From: Roseobacter sinensis
GTDB lineage: Bacteria > Pseudomonadota > Alphaproteobacteria > Rhodobacterales > Rhodobacteraceae
Direction: 5' to 3'
NCBI RefSeq assembly: GCF_025755255.1
Contig: NZ_JALIEB010000024.1
Span: 1-43,280, forward strand
DNA: 43,280 bases
Within the stretch, counting starts at the first letter, position 1. Every line of letters starts with the position of its first letter. The notes under the pieces are model-generated. The model searched no databases and was not told the origin of the DNA. It worked only from the letters and a program-made list of their open reading frames with translations. Shown piece by piece: positions 8,665 to 17,858 of this stretch. A program made the position numbers and the translations under genes.

Positions 8665-10173
8665 ATGTCCTCCGATCTCGTGATCGTCTATCACCGCCAG
8701 CCCTACGAGGAGGTGGAGAAAGACGGCGAAATCATCCTGCGCGAGAACAAGAGCCCGAACGGCATCGTGCCCACGCTCAAGAGCTTCTTCGGCACCGCGG
8801 AACACGCCGCCTGGATCGCCTGGAAACTGGCCGACGACCCGGCCAACCCGGATTTCGAACGGGTGGTGGAGATCAGCGACGCACATGGCGACTACACGGT
8901 CTCTCGCCTGCCGCTGACCCAAGAGCAGGTCAGCAGCTTCTATCACGTCTCATCGAAGGAGGCGTTCTGGCCGATCCTCCATAGCTTCAAGGAGAAGTTC
9001 AATTACGACCCCGTCGACTGGCCCACTTTCCGCGAAGTGAACTGGGCCTTTGCGGAGGCCGCTGCGCGCGAGGCCGCGCAGGGCGCGCGGGTCTGGATTC
9101 ATGACTACAACCTCTGGCTGGTGCCCGGATATCTGCGCCAGCTGCGCTCCGACGTGACCATCTCGTTCTTCCATCACACGCCCTTTCCGGCGGCGGATAT
9201 GTTCAACGTGCTGCCCTGGCGGCGCGAAATCGTCAAAAGCCTGCTCGACTGTGACATCGTCGGCTTTCACATCCCGCGCTACGCGTCGAACTTCGTCTCG
9301 GTCGTGCGCAGCCTCTTCGACGTTGAGGTCAAGAAACGGGAAATGGTGGCCGACGAACTGATCTCGGACGGCACCGCCCTCAGCGAGCGATCCGCGCCGA
9401 CGCTGCTGAGCTTCGAAGACCGCGAGATCATCGTCAGCTCGGCGAGCGTGGGCGTGGCGGTCGACTTCATTGAGGAGCGGGCGGCGGATCCGGCGGTGCG
9501 GGCCGACGCCGAGAAGATCAGGGAGTCCCTTGGCGACTGTCGGCTGATCCTCTCGGTCGGCCGGACAGACTATACCAAGGGTGGGGTCGACCAGATGGAA
9601 AGCTTCGAGCGCGTCCTGACCGATACCCCCGATCTGCGCGGCAAGGTCAAGCTGATGCATGTCTCGGTCAGCGCCAACCGCAACATGTCGGCCTACGCCC
9701 TCACGCAGACCGGCATCGAGGAGACGGCGGGCCGGATCAACGGGCGCTTTGGCACGCTGGAATGGCAGCCCATCGCGCTGATCTCGCGCGCCATCCCGTT
9801 CGACGATCTGATCAAGTATTACCTCGCTGCGGATGTGGCCTGGATCACCCCGCTGGTCGACGGGATGAACCTCGTCTGCAAAGAGTATCTCGCCGCGCGC
9901 ACCGACGGCGACGGGGTGCTGGTTCTGTCCGAATTCGCAGGCGCAGCAGTGGAGTTGAACTCTGCGGTGATCACCAACCCCTTCTCGCACCGCTCGATGG
10001 ATCAGGCGATCCTGCAGGCGCTCGAAATGCCCGAGGACGAGCGGCGCGACCGCATGAAAGCGCTGCGCCGGGTGGTCAGGAAGTATTCGGTTCAGGCCTG
10101 GGGCGACACGCAGCAGGCACAATTCGCCGCCGCCATTGCGCGAAAGATCGAAGCCGGAGTTGCGGCTAGCTGA
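8665..10173 (+). CDS. ggpS: Glucosylglycerol-phosphate synthase (GT20)
   Basis: A 502-residue GT20 retaining glycosyltransferase, expected to join glucose from ADP- or UDP-glucose to glycerol 3-phosphate. Family features: [25 protein letters not shown], the donor-phosphate-binding Arg/Lys in [10 protein letters not shown], and [14 protein letters not shown]. The N-terminus, [13 protein letters not shown] followed by [16 protein letters not shown], resembles cyanobacterial GgpS rather than OtsA, whose start is usually of the VSNRV/I type. It is third in an operon after gpsA (acceptor supply) and a HAD phosphatase. Trehalose-6-phosphate synthase is the main alternative, but gpsA linkage favours glucosylglycerol. 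Its stop abuts the stop of the convergent giant gene (TGATCA). Confidence 0.87.
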   Translation: MSSDLVIVYHRQPYEEVEKDGEIILRENKSPNGIVPTLKSFFGTAEHAAWIAWKLADDPANPDFERVVEISDAHGDYTVSRLPLTQEQVSSFYHVSSKEAFWPILHSFKEKFNYDPVDWPTFREVNWAFAEAAAREAAQGARVWIHDYNLWLVPGYLRQLRSDVTISFFHHTPFPAADMFNVLPWRREIVKSLLDCDIVGFHIPRYASNFVSVVRSLFDVEVKKREMVADELISDGTALSERSAPTLLSFEDREIIVSSASVGVAVDFIEERAADPAVRADAEKIRESLGDCRLILSVGRTDYTKGGVDQMESFERVLTDTPDLRGKVKLMHVSVSANRNMSAYALTQTGIEETAGRINGRFGTLEWQPIALISRAIPFDDLIKYYLAADVAWITPLVDGMNLVCKEYLAARTDGDGVLVLSEFAGAAVELNSAVITNPFSHRSMDQAILQALEMPEDERRDRMKALRRVVRKYSVQAWGDTQQAQFAAAIARKIEAGVAAS

Positions 10174-13100
10174 TCAACTCGTGACGATGGCGCCGGTGAC
10201 GTCGATGTCGGTGTCCACACCCAGGGTTGCCAGAACATTGCCGCCATCGACATAGGAGTAGACGTCGAGCGTGTTGCCCTTGCCGTCGTCAATCGGGGTG
10301 TCCGAGACTTTCTGGAACCCGCCGGTGCCGCTGCTCACGAGCAATAGGCTGTCGGAGCTATCGCCGTAGATGATCGCACTTTCCGGCAGGGCCCGATCCA
10401 GCAGGGTCTCAAGCTCGCCGTCGCCCGTCGAGGACAGGTCGATCACGTCCTCCAGCGAAATCTCCAGAACATTCGCCTGACCGTTGTCCATGTCGATGGC
10501 TTCGATGTCACGCAGATCCAGCGTCGGAAGCAACTCTTCCGACAGATCGCCCGCGACGTCGATCTGAAGCACATCCCGCCCCGACCCGCCGTCCAGCACA
10601 TCGACCCCGGCCTCCGGCGCCTCTGTCACGCGCAGCACATCATCACCGGCGCCCGCAAGGATCACATCGGCACCGGACCCTCCGTCGAGCGTGTCTGCGC
10701 CGTCGAAGCCGAAGATCACATCGTCACCGGCGCCGCCTCCGATCTCTTCAGCGAAGTCACTGCCGAAGAGCAGATCGGCGCCGTTTTGCCCGTCCGTGTT
10801 CTGCGGCGTCTCGGCCTTGCCCAACACCTCGCTCGAGAAGAGCTCAATCTCGGCCGTGCTGAGGTCGCCGTCGAGATCGAACTGCGCCTGCGCGCTGATC
10901 CGGTTGCTGACCCCCAGAAGCGCTTCGATATTCTCGATACTGGCGAGCGGCAGCGCGTAGTCGGTCCCGTCCACGATCAGCCCCGCGCTCTGCTCGGTGG
11001 CAATCGTTCCATGATCGGTGTCATCGGCGGTCAGCGACAGATCGAGCGAGATCAGGCGTGGCACGAAGACCGGCACCTCGGTGAGCGCATTCGCGAGATC
11101 CTCGGCGGATTGGAGAATGGTCGGCTCGGGGTCGATCTCCTGCAACAGGGTCGGATCGTAGCGATCACCGATGCCGAAGGCCTGGATATCGATGTCGAAG
11201 GCATTGCCCGGCGGGTTGGTCAGGGCCTCCAGCGAGTCGCGCCAGCGGTCACTGTCGGGCACGCCGTCGGTGATGAACAGCAGCAGATTGGTCTCGTCCG
11301 CGGGCTGCGCTGCAAGCAGGCTGTTGGCCTCATCCAGCGCCAGATCCCACCGCGTCGCACCCCGCAGGAACGGCAACGCGAGAATGGCGTCCGGCAGATC
11401 GGGATCCTGCAGGTCGAAGGGGCCGATTGACGAGGCGGCATTGGAATAGCTGATGATCTGAACATCGACCGAGGTCGCCGAGCCTTCGAAGCGGTCTGCC
11501 AGCAGGAGGATCGCGTCCTTGACCGCCTCGCGCTGCACCGCCCAGTCCACCTCGCCGATACTGCCGGAGCTGTCCATGGCAATGACAAGGTTGATCCCCG
11601 GGGGCTCGACCGCGGTGGAGTCGATGGTCAGCGCTCCGGCCGCCGTACCCTCATCGGGTTCGGTCTGGAACGACAGCGAGACGGCCTGGCTGCCGGTGCC
11701 ACCGCTGGCGCTTTCGACCGCAATGGTGACCTGACCGGCCGAGACGCCGCCCTGCGCGTCAGTGACGGTGTAGCTGAACCGGTCAAGACCGACAAACCCG
11801 TCGGTGGGCGTGTATTCGAAGCTGCCATCGGTGCCGAGGGCCAGCACCCCGTGGCTGGGGCCATCGGACCCGAGCGCAAAGACGAACGCGGCGCTGTCGA
11901 CGTCGCTTGCTGCAAGCTGCCCGGTGATCGATCCTTCGGGCATGGTTTCGAACACCGTGTTCTGAGCAACCATCGGCGCATCGTTGGTACCGGTCAGCGT
12001 GACCTCGACCTGCTGCGCGACGGTCGCGCCCTCTATATCCGTCGCAACAGCCGTGAAGGTCTCGATCACCGTTTCGCCTTCCGCAAGACGGTCGGCGCGG
12101 TCGCTGTCGAGCAGGTAGGTCCAGGCGCCCGCGGCCGTGATCGAGAAGGTACCGAAGAGCGCGGCCGACGATGCGCCACTCCAGTTGATCGGGCCTGCGC
12201 GGTCCGGGTCCTCGGCCGTGAGCTGGCCGCGCGCGTCCGCAGGCCCGTCGCTCTCGACGACGCTGCCCAGGTTGGCGCCGGTCACCGTCGTGATCACGGG
12301 CGCATCGTTGACCGGAGAGATCGTCAGGGTGACCGAAGCCTGCGCCGTCTCTCCGTCCGGGTCCATGACCAGAACGCCGAAACTGTCCGTGCCGGTGAAA
12401 TCCGCGTCAGGCCGATAGGAGAAGGTGCCATCGGGGAAGAGCGTCACCTCGCCATTCTGCGGCAGATCGGTGATGGTGTAGCTGAGCGGGTCGCCGTCTA
12501 CGTCACGGGCCGCGATAACCCCGGTCACGGCGGTGTCTTCGGGGCCGGTCACGGCCGTATCATCCGCCACCGGCGCATCGTTGACCGCCGCCACCTGTAC
12601 CAGGACGGTGCCCTCCACAACCGCGCCGCCGGGTTCAGAGGCCGAGAAGGTGAAGCTGTCGGTGCCATTGAAGTCGGGATCGGGCACATAGTCGAACTGC
12701 CCGTCCGCCGTGAGCGTCACGGTCCCGTTCGAGGGGCTGCTCGCCAAGGCGAAGACCGTGCCCACAACGCCGGAAATGACGCTGACATCCCCCATGATCG
12801 CATCGGCTTCACCGGCATCTTCGAGGCCGGTCACAACGATGACAGGCCCCTCGTCCTGGATTGCGTTCAGCCCTTCGTCAAAGGGCTCAGGCGGCTCGGT
12901 CCCCTCGTCGGTCTCGACCGGTGGCGGCACCGGCGGGATGGCGGCGGGCTCGTCGAGCCCGTCGAGGTTCTGATCGGTCTCGAGCTCTCCAGCCGTTCCG
13001 CGGCCTGCCGTGCCCGTGCGGCTTGTCGGAACGGAGACAAAGGCATCGCCCGCCTCGACCCTCGCCACGGCCGAGCGGTAGGCTGCAAAGGCCTCCGCGA

Positions 13101-13992
13101 TCAGCAGATTGTCCTCGGCCGCGTCGAGCGGGCTGCGCGCCACCTCGCGCACCTCGCCGGTGGCGGCTGATACGACCCACTTCGTATCGGTCTGGGTGAT
13201 CGTCGCGACCAGGTTGCCGTCGACGTCCCGCAATTCCACCCGACCCCGCGCGCCGTCTGGATCGTTGGTGAGCGAGACTTCGGTGGTGTCGACGCCATCG
13301 ACCGTGGCGACCTGGACCACAACCGTGGTCCCGCGGATCCCCATCGTCGAGGACGGTGTGCTCACCTCCATACCGCCGGTTTTTGCGACCTGCCCGGCGA
13401 TGAAAACGAACCCGCCCTGGATCAGGCTGAAGGTCCCAGAGTTCTCCTCGGACTGCGGATCGTAGATCAACTCGTCGATCACCATCCGGGATGCGGCTGA
13501 GAGCGTGAAGATCGTCCCGTCCACGAAGGTCAGCGACACCGCCCCATCCTGCCCGGTTGCCACCACATCATTCTGATAGATCACCGAGCCCACTTCGAGC
13601 GGCTCGACCGTCCCGTCGGACCGCTGCACCGAGGCGCTGCCCTCGGCGGCTTCCACCTGCCCGATCGGGCTGGGAAAATCGCCGGTGCCGGCCTGCGCGT
13701 ATTGACCCGGCGCAACCGGGCCGGCGAGGCGTTCCACAAGGTCCCCGCGCAGAATGGCACCATTCGGATCCGTCAGGTCCGCGGGCTGCGGCCGTGCGAA
13801 ATAGTCCGGTACGCGGAAGTTTGCCGCCCCGTCGTTCACGATATAGAGGTCCGGGCCGAGGCGGAAGAAATCGCCATTGAAGAGCAGGCCGCTGTCGGGC
13901 ACGAGGACGGCGCCGGACGCGTCACCCATGAGGGTAACTACCTCATCCGGGTCCTCATTTTGCGCTTCATGGTTGCGCGACACGCGGGTCAT
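10174..13992 (-). CDS. Giant type I-secreted surface protein: FecR domain, cadherin-like repeats, vWA, RTX
   Basis: About 1272 acidic residues with no N-terminal signal peptide. In order: a conserved roughly 110-residue leader; a FecR domain (about 115-235, ending STMGIRGTTVVVQV); a Pro/Glu-rich linker; about four cadherin-like/VCBS repeats (about 385-770, repeatedly marked by VNDAPV or TNDAPM); a von Willebrand A domain with MIDAS residues DSSGS near 805 and FITDG; and RTX repeats (GGAGDDVIFGFDGADTLDGG) near 1075-1115. The C-terminus is an uncleaved type I secretion signal type. ATG 13992 was preferred to TTG 13998. Its exporter genes lie at 16532-21418. Probably an adhesin or biofilm-matrix protein. 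A FecR domain in a T1SS substrate, with no sigma factor nearby, is unusual. Confidence 0.85.
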   Translation of the reverse strand: MTRVSRNHEAQNEDPDEVVTLMGDASGAVLVPDSGLLFNGDFFRLGPDLYIVNDGAANFRVPDYFARPQPADLTDPNGAILRGDLVERLAGPVAPGQYAQAGTGDFPSPIGQVEAAEGSASVQRSDGTVEPLEVGSVIYQNDVVATGQDGAVSLTFVDGTIFTLSAASRMVIDELIYDPQSEENSGTFSLIQGGFVFIAGQVAKTGGMEVSTPSSTMGIRGTTVVVQVATVDGVDTTEVSLTNDPDGARGRVELRDVDGNLVATITQTDTKWVVSAATGEVREVARSPLDAAEDNLLIAEAFAAYRSAVARVEAGDAFVSVPTSRTGTAGRGTAGELETDQNLDGLDEPAAIPPVPPPVETDEGTEPPEPFDEGLNAIQDEGPVIVVTGLEDAGEADAIMGDVSVISGVVGTVFALASSPSNGTVTLTADGQFDYVPDPDFNGTDSFTFSASEPGGAVVEGTVLVQVAAVNDAPVADDTAVTGPEDTAVTGVIAARDVDGDPLSYTITDLPQNGEVTLFPDGTFSYRPDADFTGTDSFGVLVMDPDGETAQASVTLTISPVNDAPVITTVTGANLGSVVESDGPADARGQLTAEDPDRAGPINWSGASSAALFGTFSITAAGAWTYLLDSDRADRLAEGETVIETFTAVATDIEGATVAQQVEVTLTGTNDAPMVAQNTVFETMPEGSITGQLAASDVDSAAFVFALGSDGPSHGVLALGTDGSFEYTPTDGFVGLDRFSYTVTDAQGGVSAGQVTIAVESASGGTGSQAVSLSFQTEPDEGTAAGALTIDSTAVEPPGINLVIAMDSSGSIGEVDWAVQREAVKDAILLLADRFEGSATSVDVQIISYSNAASSIGPFDLQDPDLPDAILALPFLRGATRWDLALDEANSLLAAQPADETNLLLFITDGVPDSDRWRDSLEALTNPPGNAFDIDIQAFGIGDRYDPTLLQEIDPEPTILQSAEDLANALTEVPVFVPRLISLDLSLTADDTDHGTIATEQSAGLIVDGTDYALPLASIENIEALLGVSNRISAQAQFDLDGDLSTAEIELFSSEVLGKAETPQNTDGQNGADLLFGSDFAEEIGGGAGDDVIFGFDGADTLDGGSGADVILAGAGDDVLRVTEAPEAGVDVLDGGSGRDVLQIDVAGDLSEELLPTLDLRDIEAIDMDNGQANVLEISLEDVIDLSSTGDGELETLLDRALPESAIIYGDSSDSLLLVSSGTGGFQKVSDTPIDDGKGNTLDVYSYVDGGNVLATLGVDTDIDVTGAIVTS

Positions 13993-14007
13993 CCTCAAAT
14001 ACCTGAC

Positions 14008-14024
14008 TTAACCAATTCTTAACC
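14008..14024 (-). promoter_or_regulatory. CtrA box upstream of the giant adhesin gene
   Basis: TTAA at 14008-14011, seven bases (CCAATTC), then TTAA at 14019-14022 followed by CC match the full alphaproteobacterial CtrA consensus TTAA-N7-TTAAC. The site lies 16 bases upstream of the adhesin ATG (13992) and 243 bases before the cyclase start on the other strand. The match is seen directly; control by CtrA is inferred. Confidence 0.6.
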
Positions 14025-14266
14025 CAAAACGCGCGGCTGGTATGTGATCGAGCCCACGTTTTGCAAAATAATTGCCCGAAAAAAGCCATATTCGCACCGG
14101 CGCAGGAAAAAAACCTTGATTATCTTCAGATCGCGAACAATCGCCGATCCGCCCATCGGCTTGATCCAGCGCCCGATTCGGTCAGTATAGCCCTGCAACC
14201 GGACACGCCGGTCTGCCTCGCGCGGAGGACGCGCGCACGTCCGGCAGGGGGCCGATCAACACCGCG

Positions 14267-16531
14267 ATGCGCCAGTGGTTTTCAAAATGGATCGGGTGGG
14301 TCCGTGTGGTCGCTGTGCTCGGCCTGCTCTGCGGGCTGGTGATCCGCGTTGGCGATCCGCCCCCGATTGCCGCGCTGCGCAACGCCTCTTTCGATCTCTA
14401 TCACCAGTCCAAGCCGCGCGACCTCACGCCTCTGCCCGTGAGCATTCTGGATATCGACGACCGCAGCATCGAGGAGATCGGCCAATGGCCCTGGCCCCGC
14501 AACCGGCTCGCCGAGCTGGTAGAACGTGCGGCTGCGCAGGGTGCCGCGGCCATCGGCTTCGACATCGTCTTTGCCGAACCCGACCGCCTGTCGCCACCGC
14601 AGATCGCGCGGGACAATCCCGGTATGCCGGACCCGCTGGCCACCGCGCTGGGGACGCTGCCTGACAATGACGACAGCCTCGCCAGCGCCTTCGCGCGCGC
14701 CAGGGTCGTCGTCGGGCAGACCAGCGTTCGGACCGAGGCGGGCAATCGCACCGAGAAGCGCGAGATGGCGCCTGCGCCGCACGCGCTGATCGGGCCAGAT
14801 CCCATGCCCTTCCTGATGCAGTTTCCAGATATCGTCCAGAACCTGCCCGTGCTGGAGGCCAAGGCCGCCGGGCGCGGCATGTTCGCCACCCGCCCCGACG
14901 CCGATGGCATCTACCGGCGGGTACCACTGGTGATGGCCGTCCAGGGCGAGGTGCGGCTTGGCCTTGCCGCCGAGCTTTTGCGCGTCGCGACCGGCGGCGA
15001 TCCCTTCATCCTGCGCACCAATGACGCCGGCATCGACGGCCTTGTCATTGCGCGGCAGCTGATCGCGACCGCACCAGACGGCACCGTATGGCCCTATTTG
15101 ACCCCGTCGACGCAGAGCCGGTACGTCTCGGCCGCCGATCTTCTGGCGGACCGCGTGCCCGAGGGGCGCCTGGCGGGTCATCTCGTGCTTGTCGGGACCT
15201 CCGCCATCGGGCTGGAGGATTTTCGGGCCACGCCGCTGGGGGTTGCCATGGCCGGGGTCGAAATCCATGCGCAGGTGCTCGAAAACATCATGGCGCAAAG
15301 CCTGCTGATCCGGCCCAACTACACCATCGGCGTCGAGCTGGTGACAACACTTGTACTCTGCCTGCTGGTGATCATCTTTGCGCCCTCGATCTCGGCGCGT
15401 GCGCTGATCGCGTCATCGCTGCTGCTGATGGGTGGCTATGTTGCGCTGTCCTATGCGCTCTTCTACAATCAGCGCATCCTGCTCGATCCGTCGTTCCCGG
15501 CCCTGGCGACGGCAGTCACCGTGATCCTGATTTCGACGGTGAACTACCTGCGCGAGGAGCGTCAGCGACGGGAGATCCGGAATGCCTTCGGGCAGTATGT
15601 CTCGCCCGATCTGGTGGACCAGCTGAGCCGCAACCAGAGCCGGCTGACCTTGGGCGGCGAGTCGCGTCAACTGACGCTGCTCTTCAGCGACGTGCGGGGG
15701 TTCACCGCGATCGCCGAGGAGTTCCGAGACGACCCGGAAGCGCTGACACTGTTGATGAACGAGTTTCTCACCATCCTGTCGACCGCGATCATGGATGAGA
15801 AGGGCACCATCGACAAATTCATGGGCGACGCGGTGATGGCGTTCTGGAATGCCCCCCTGCCCAACGACGATCATGCCCGCGCCGCCTGCCGTGCCGCCTT
15901 GAAGATGATCGCGGATGTCGGGGCCTTCAACACGGCCCGGCGCCGCGCGCAGAAGCGCAAGCGGGTCGGACAGAAAGGACAGGCCAAGGGCAAACGAACG
16001 CCCTGGGTCAAGGTGCATCGGATCAACGTCGGCATCGGCATCAACACCGGGCAATGCGTCGTTGGCAACATGGGCAGCAAGATGCGCTTCGACTACACCG
16101 CGCTCGGAGACCCGGTGAACGTCGCCTCACGCCTGGAGGGCCAGTCGCGCTACTACGGCGCCTCCATCATCCTCGGCAGCGCCACCGCGCAGGAGGTCTC
16201 GCAGGATTTCGCGCTGCTCGAGCTTGACCGGGTGCGGGTGGTGGGCAAGGCCCTGCCCGAGACCATATTTGCCCTGCTGGGCGATCGTGGCATGCGCGAC
16301 ACCGCGCTCTTCCAAACTGTGCAGTCCAGCAACGCGAAGATGCTCAAGGCGTACCGCGCACAGGATTGGGACCAGGCAGGGGCGGAGCTGGCCACGCTAC
16401 AACCGCTGTTTCAAGATCTTGGCATCGGCCTCCAGGACTACCTGGAACTTTACGCCACCCGCCTCGCCGATCTGCGGCAGACCCCACCGGCCGCGGACTG
16501 GGACGGCGTCTTCGACTCGACCAAGAAGTAG
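14267..16531 (+). CDS. CHASE2-domain class III adenylate/guanylate cyclase
   Basis: A 754-residue membrane sensor enzyme. One N-terminal helix (about 6-27) precedes an extracytoplasmic CHASE2 sensor (about 30-345), then three helices (about 350-430) and a class III nucleotide cyclase domain (about 460-660). Cyclase motifs: LLFSDVRGFTAIAEEF with the first metal Asp, FMGDAVMAFWNAP with the second, and INTGQCVVGNMGS followed by DYTALGDPVNVASRLE. The Lys in TIDKFMGD and the Asp in FDYTALGD are consistent with ATP as substrate, so cAMP is the likely product. It lies divergent from the FecR-domain adhesin. The C-terminal tail of about 90 residues is helical. No strong ribosome site is visible at ATG 14267. 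Confidence 0.9.
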   Translation: MRQWFSKWIGWVRVVAVLGLLCGLVIRVGDPPPIAALRNASFDLYHQSKPRDLTPLPVSILDIDDRSIEEIGQWPWPRNRLAELVERAAAQGAAAIGFDIVFAEPDRLSPPQIARDNPGMPDPLATALGTLPDNDDSLASAFARARVVVGQTSVRTEAGNRTEKREMAPAPHALIGPDPMPFLMQFPDIVQNLPVLEAKAAGRGMFATRPDADGIYRRVPLVMAVQGEVRLGLAAELLRVATGGDPFILRTNDAGIDGLVIARQLIATAPDGTVWPYLTPSTQSRYVSAADLLADRVPEGRLAGHLVLVGTSAIGLEDFRATPLGVAMAGVEIHAQVLENIMAQSLLIRPNYTIGVELVTTLVLCLLVIIFAPSISARALIASSLLLMGGYVALSYALFYNQRILLDPSFPALATAVTVILISTVNYLREERQRREIRNAFGQYVSPDLVDQLSRNQSRLTLGGESRQLTLLFSDVRGFTAIAEEFRDDPEALTLLMNEFLTILSTAIMDEKGTIDKFMGDAVMAFWNAPLPNDDHARAACRAALKMIADVGAFNTARRRAQKRKRVGQKGQAKGKRTPWVKVHRINVGIGINTGQCVVGNMGSKMRFDYTALGDPVNVASRLEGQSRYYGASIILGSATAQEVSQDFALLELDRVRVVGKALPETIFALLGDRGMRDTALFQTVQSSNAKMLKAYRAQDWDQAGAELATLQPLFQDLGIGLQDYLELYATRLADLRQTPPAADWDGVFDSTKK

Positions 16532-17854
16532 CTACCTCTCGCGCAGGGCCTCCGCCTGGGCGCGCAGGATCGGTTTGGCCAGATAGGAGAGCACGGTCCG
16601 CTCGCCCGTCTGGATATCGACCGACGCGATCATCCCCGGCGTGATCGGCAGTGGGTTGTCGGCAGTTCCAAGATGCGAGGTCTGAGTGCGGACGATCACC
16701 CGGAAGAACTCTCCCCCATCCTCGCCCGAGATCGTATCCGCACCGATCCGGACCACCTCGCCCTCCAGCGCACCGTAAACGAGGTAGTCATAGGCCGAAA
16801 TCTTGACCGATGCCGGCTCTCCCGGGCTGACGAAAGCGATATCGCGCGGGCCGAGATCGGCCTCGATCAACAGGCTGTCGTCGATGGGTACGACTTCGAC
16901 CAGCGCTTCCCCCGGCTGAACAACAGCCCCGATCGTGGTTGCGTTGATGCGATTGATGGTGCCGCGCACCGGCGCACGCAGCTGGGCGCGGGTGACACGA
17001 TCGTCAGCGCTGCGCAGTGTCTCCTGCACGACGGCGAGTTCCAGTTGCAAGGCCGCTAGACGCTGCCGCGCCAAGAGCGCATAGGCCGACCGGGCGGCGT
17101 CGATCTGGTTTTCGGCGCCGAGAATCGCCGCCTGAAGCCGCGGCTCGGTGGCCTGGCCGACCGTGAGGTCACCACTCAATTCGGCCAGCCGCGACTGGAG
17201 CCGCAGAAGCTCGATCTGGGGCACCAGCCCGCGCTCGAACATCTCCTCGGTGAGTGCGATCTCGGCCCGCAGCGGTGCGATGATGCCCTCCGTCCGTGCC
17301 CGCTGCGCTCGGACCTCCTCAAGCTCGCCGCGCCGTTGCAAGAGCTCCGCCTCAAGCACCTGCAGTTCGCGCGTCAACTGCTCGCGCCGCGACAGGAACA
17401 CCTCCTCTTCCGCGGCCACGGCCAGAGGCGCGCGGGCCCGCAGGGCGGCGTCGAATTGCACCGTTTCGGCGAACCGCGCCTCCGCCCGGAGACGCGCCGC
17501 CTCTGAGAGCACCGCCGCCTCGCGCTCGCGCAGCTCGCCGCGTTCGGCCGCAAAGCGGGTGTCGTCGATCTGCATGAGCACATCGCCCGGCTCCACGATA
17601 TCGCCTTCGGCCACCGCGATGACACGGACGATCCCGCCTTCAAGGCTTTGCACGACCTGCACCTGCTGCGAGGGGATCACGCGGCCGGTCGCGCGCGCCG
17701 TTTCCTCGATTTCATGGGTGGCAGCCCAAGCAACAAAGGCCAGCGCTCCGACAAAAACCGCGAGCAGAAGGCGCCACGGCCCACGATCGCGCATCGCCGC
17801 TTCGGCCTCCGTGATGGTGTTGGCGAACTCGTCCTCGATCCGATTGCCGAACAT
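16532..17854 (-). CDS. HlyD-family membrane fusion protein of the type I secretion system
   Basis: This 440-residue periplasmic adaptor has a short cytoplasmic start (MFGNRIEDEF), one membrane helix (about 26-46), a lipoyl half-motif (QSLEGGIVRVIAVAEGDIVEPGDVLMQID), a long Ala/Arg/Glu-rich coiled-coil hairpin (about 100-300), and a C-terminal beta-barrel with VRGTINRI and VQPGEALVEVVP. It links the ABC exporter to the TolC-like pore. ATG 17854 was chosen because it lies four bases after the ABC gene's stop; the upstream extension to 17956 runs inside that gene. It is the last gene of the tolC-ABC-hlyD operon. Its stop abuts that of the cyclase gene (TAGCTA). Confidence 0.92.
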   Translation of the reverse strand: MFGNRIEDEFANTITEAEAAMRDRGPWRLLLAVFVGALAFVAWAATHEIEETARATGRVIPSQQVQVVQSLEGGIVRVIAVAEGDIVEPGDVLMQIDDTRFAAERGELREREAAVLSEAARLRAEARFAETVQFDAALRARAPLAVAAEEEVFLSRREQLTRELQVLEAELLQRRGELEEVRAQRARTEGIIAPLRAEIALTEEMFERGLVPQIELLRLQSRLAELSGDLTVGQATEPRLQAAILGAENQIDAARSAYALLARQRLAALQLELAVVQETLRSADDRVTRAQLRAPVRGTINRINATTIGAVVQPGEALVEVVPIDDSLLIEADLGPRDIAFVSPGEPASVKISAYDYLVYGALEGEVVRIGADTISGEDGGEFFRVIVRTQTSHLGTADNPLPITPGMIASVDIQTGERTVLSYLAKPILRAQAEALRER

Positions 17855-17858
17855 CCGC

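Noticed and set aside
8665-10173. Call as trehalose-6-phosphate synthase (OtsA)
   Set aside because: The N-terminal signature and linkage to gpsA and a HAD-IIB phosphatase fit GgpS better; kept as alternative in the entry.
11851-13170. Plus-strand frame of 439 codons
   Set aside because: Antisense to the giant adhesin's repeat region; Arg/Gly-rich with no domain.
14043-14058. CRP-like site TGTGA-N6-CCACG next to the cyclase gene
   Set aside because: Only one half matches; too weak to report as a site despite the attractive link to cAMP.
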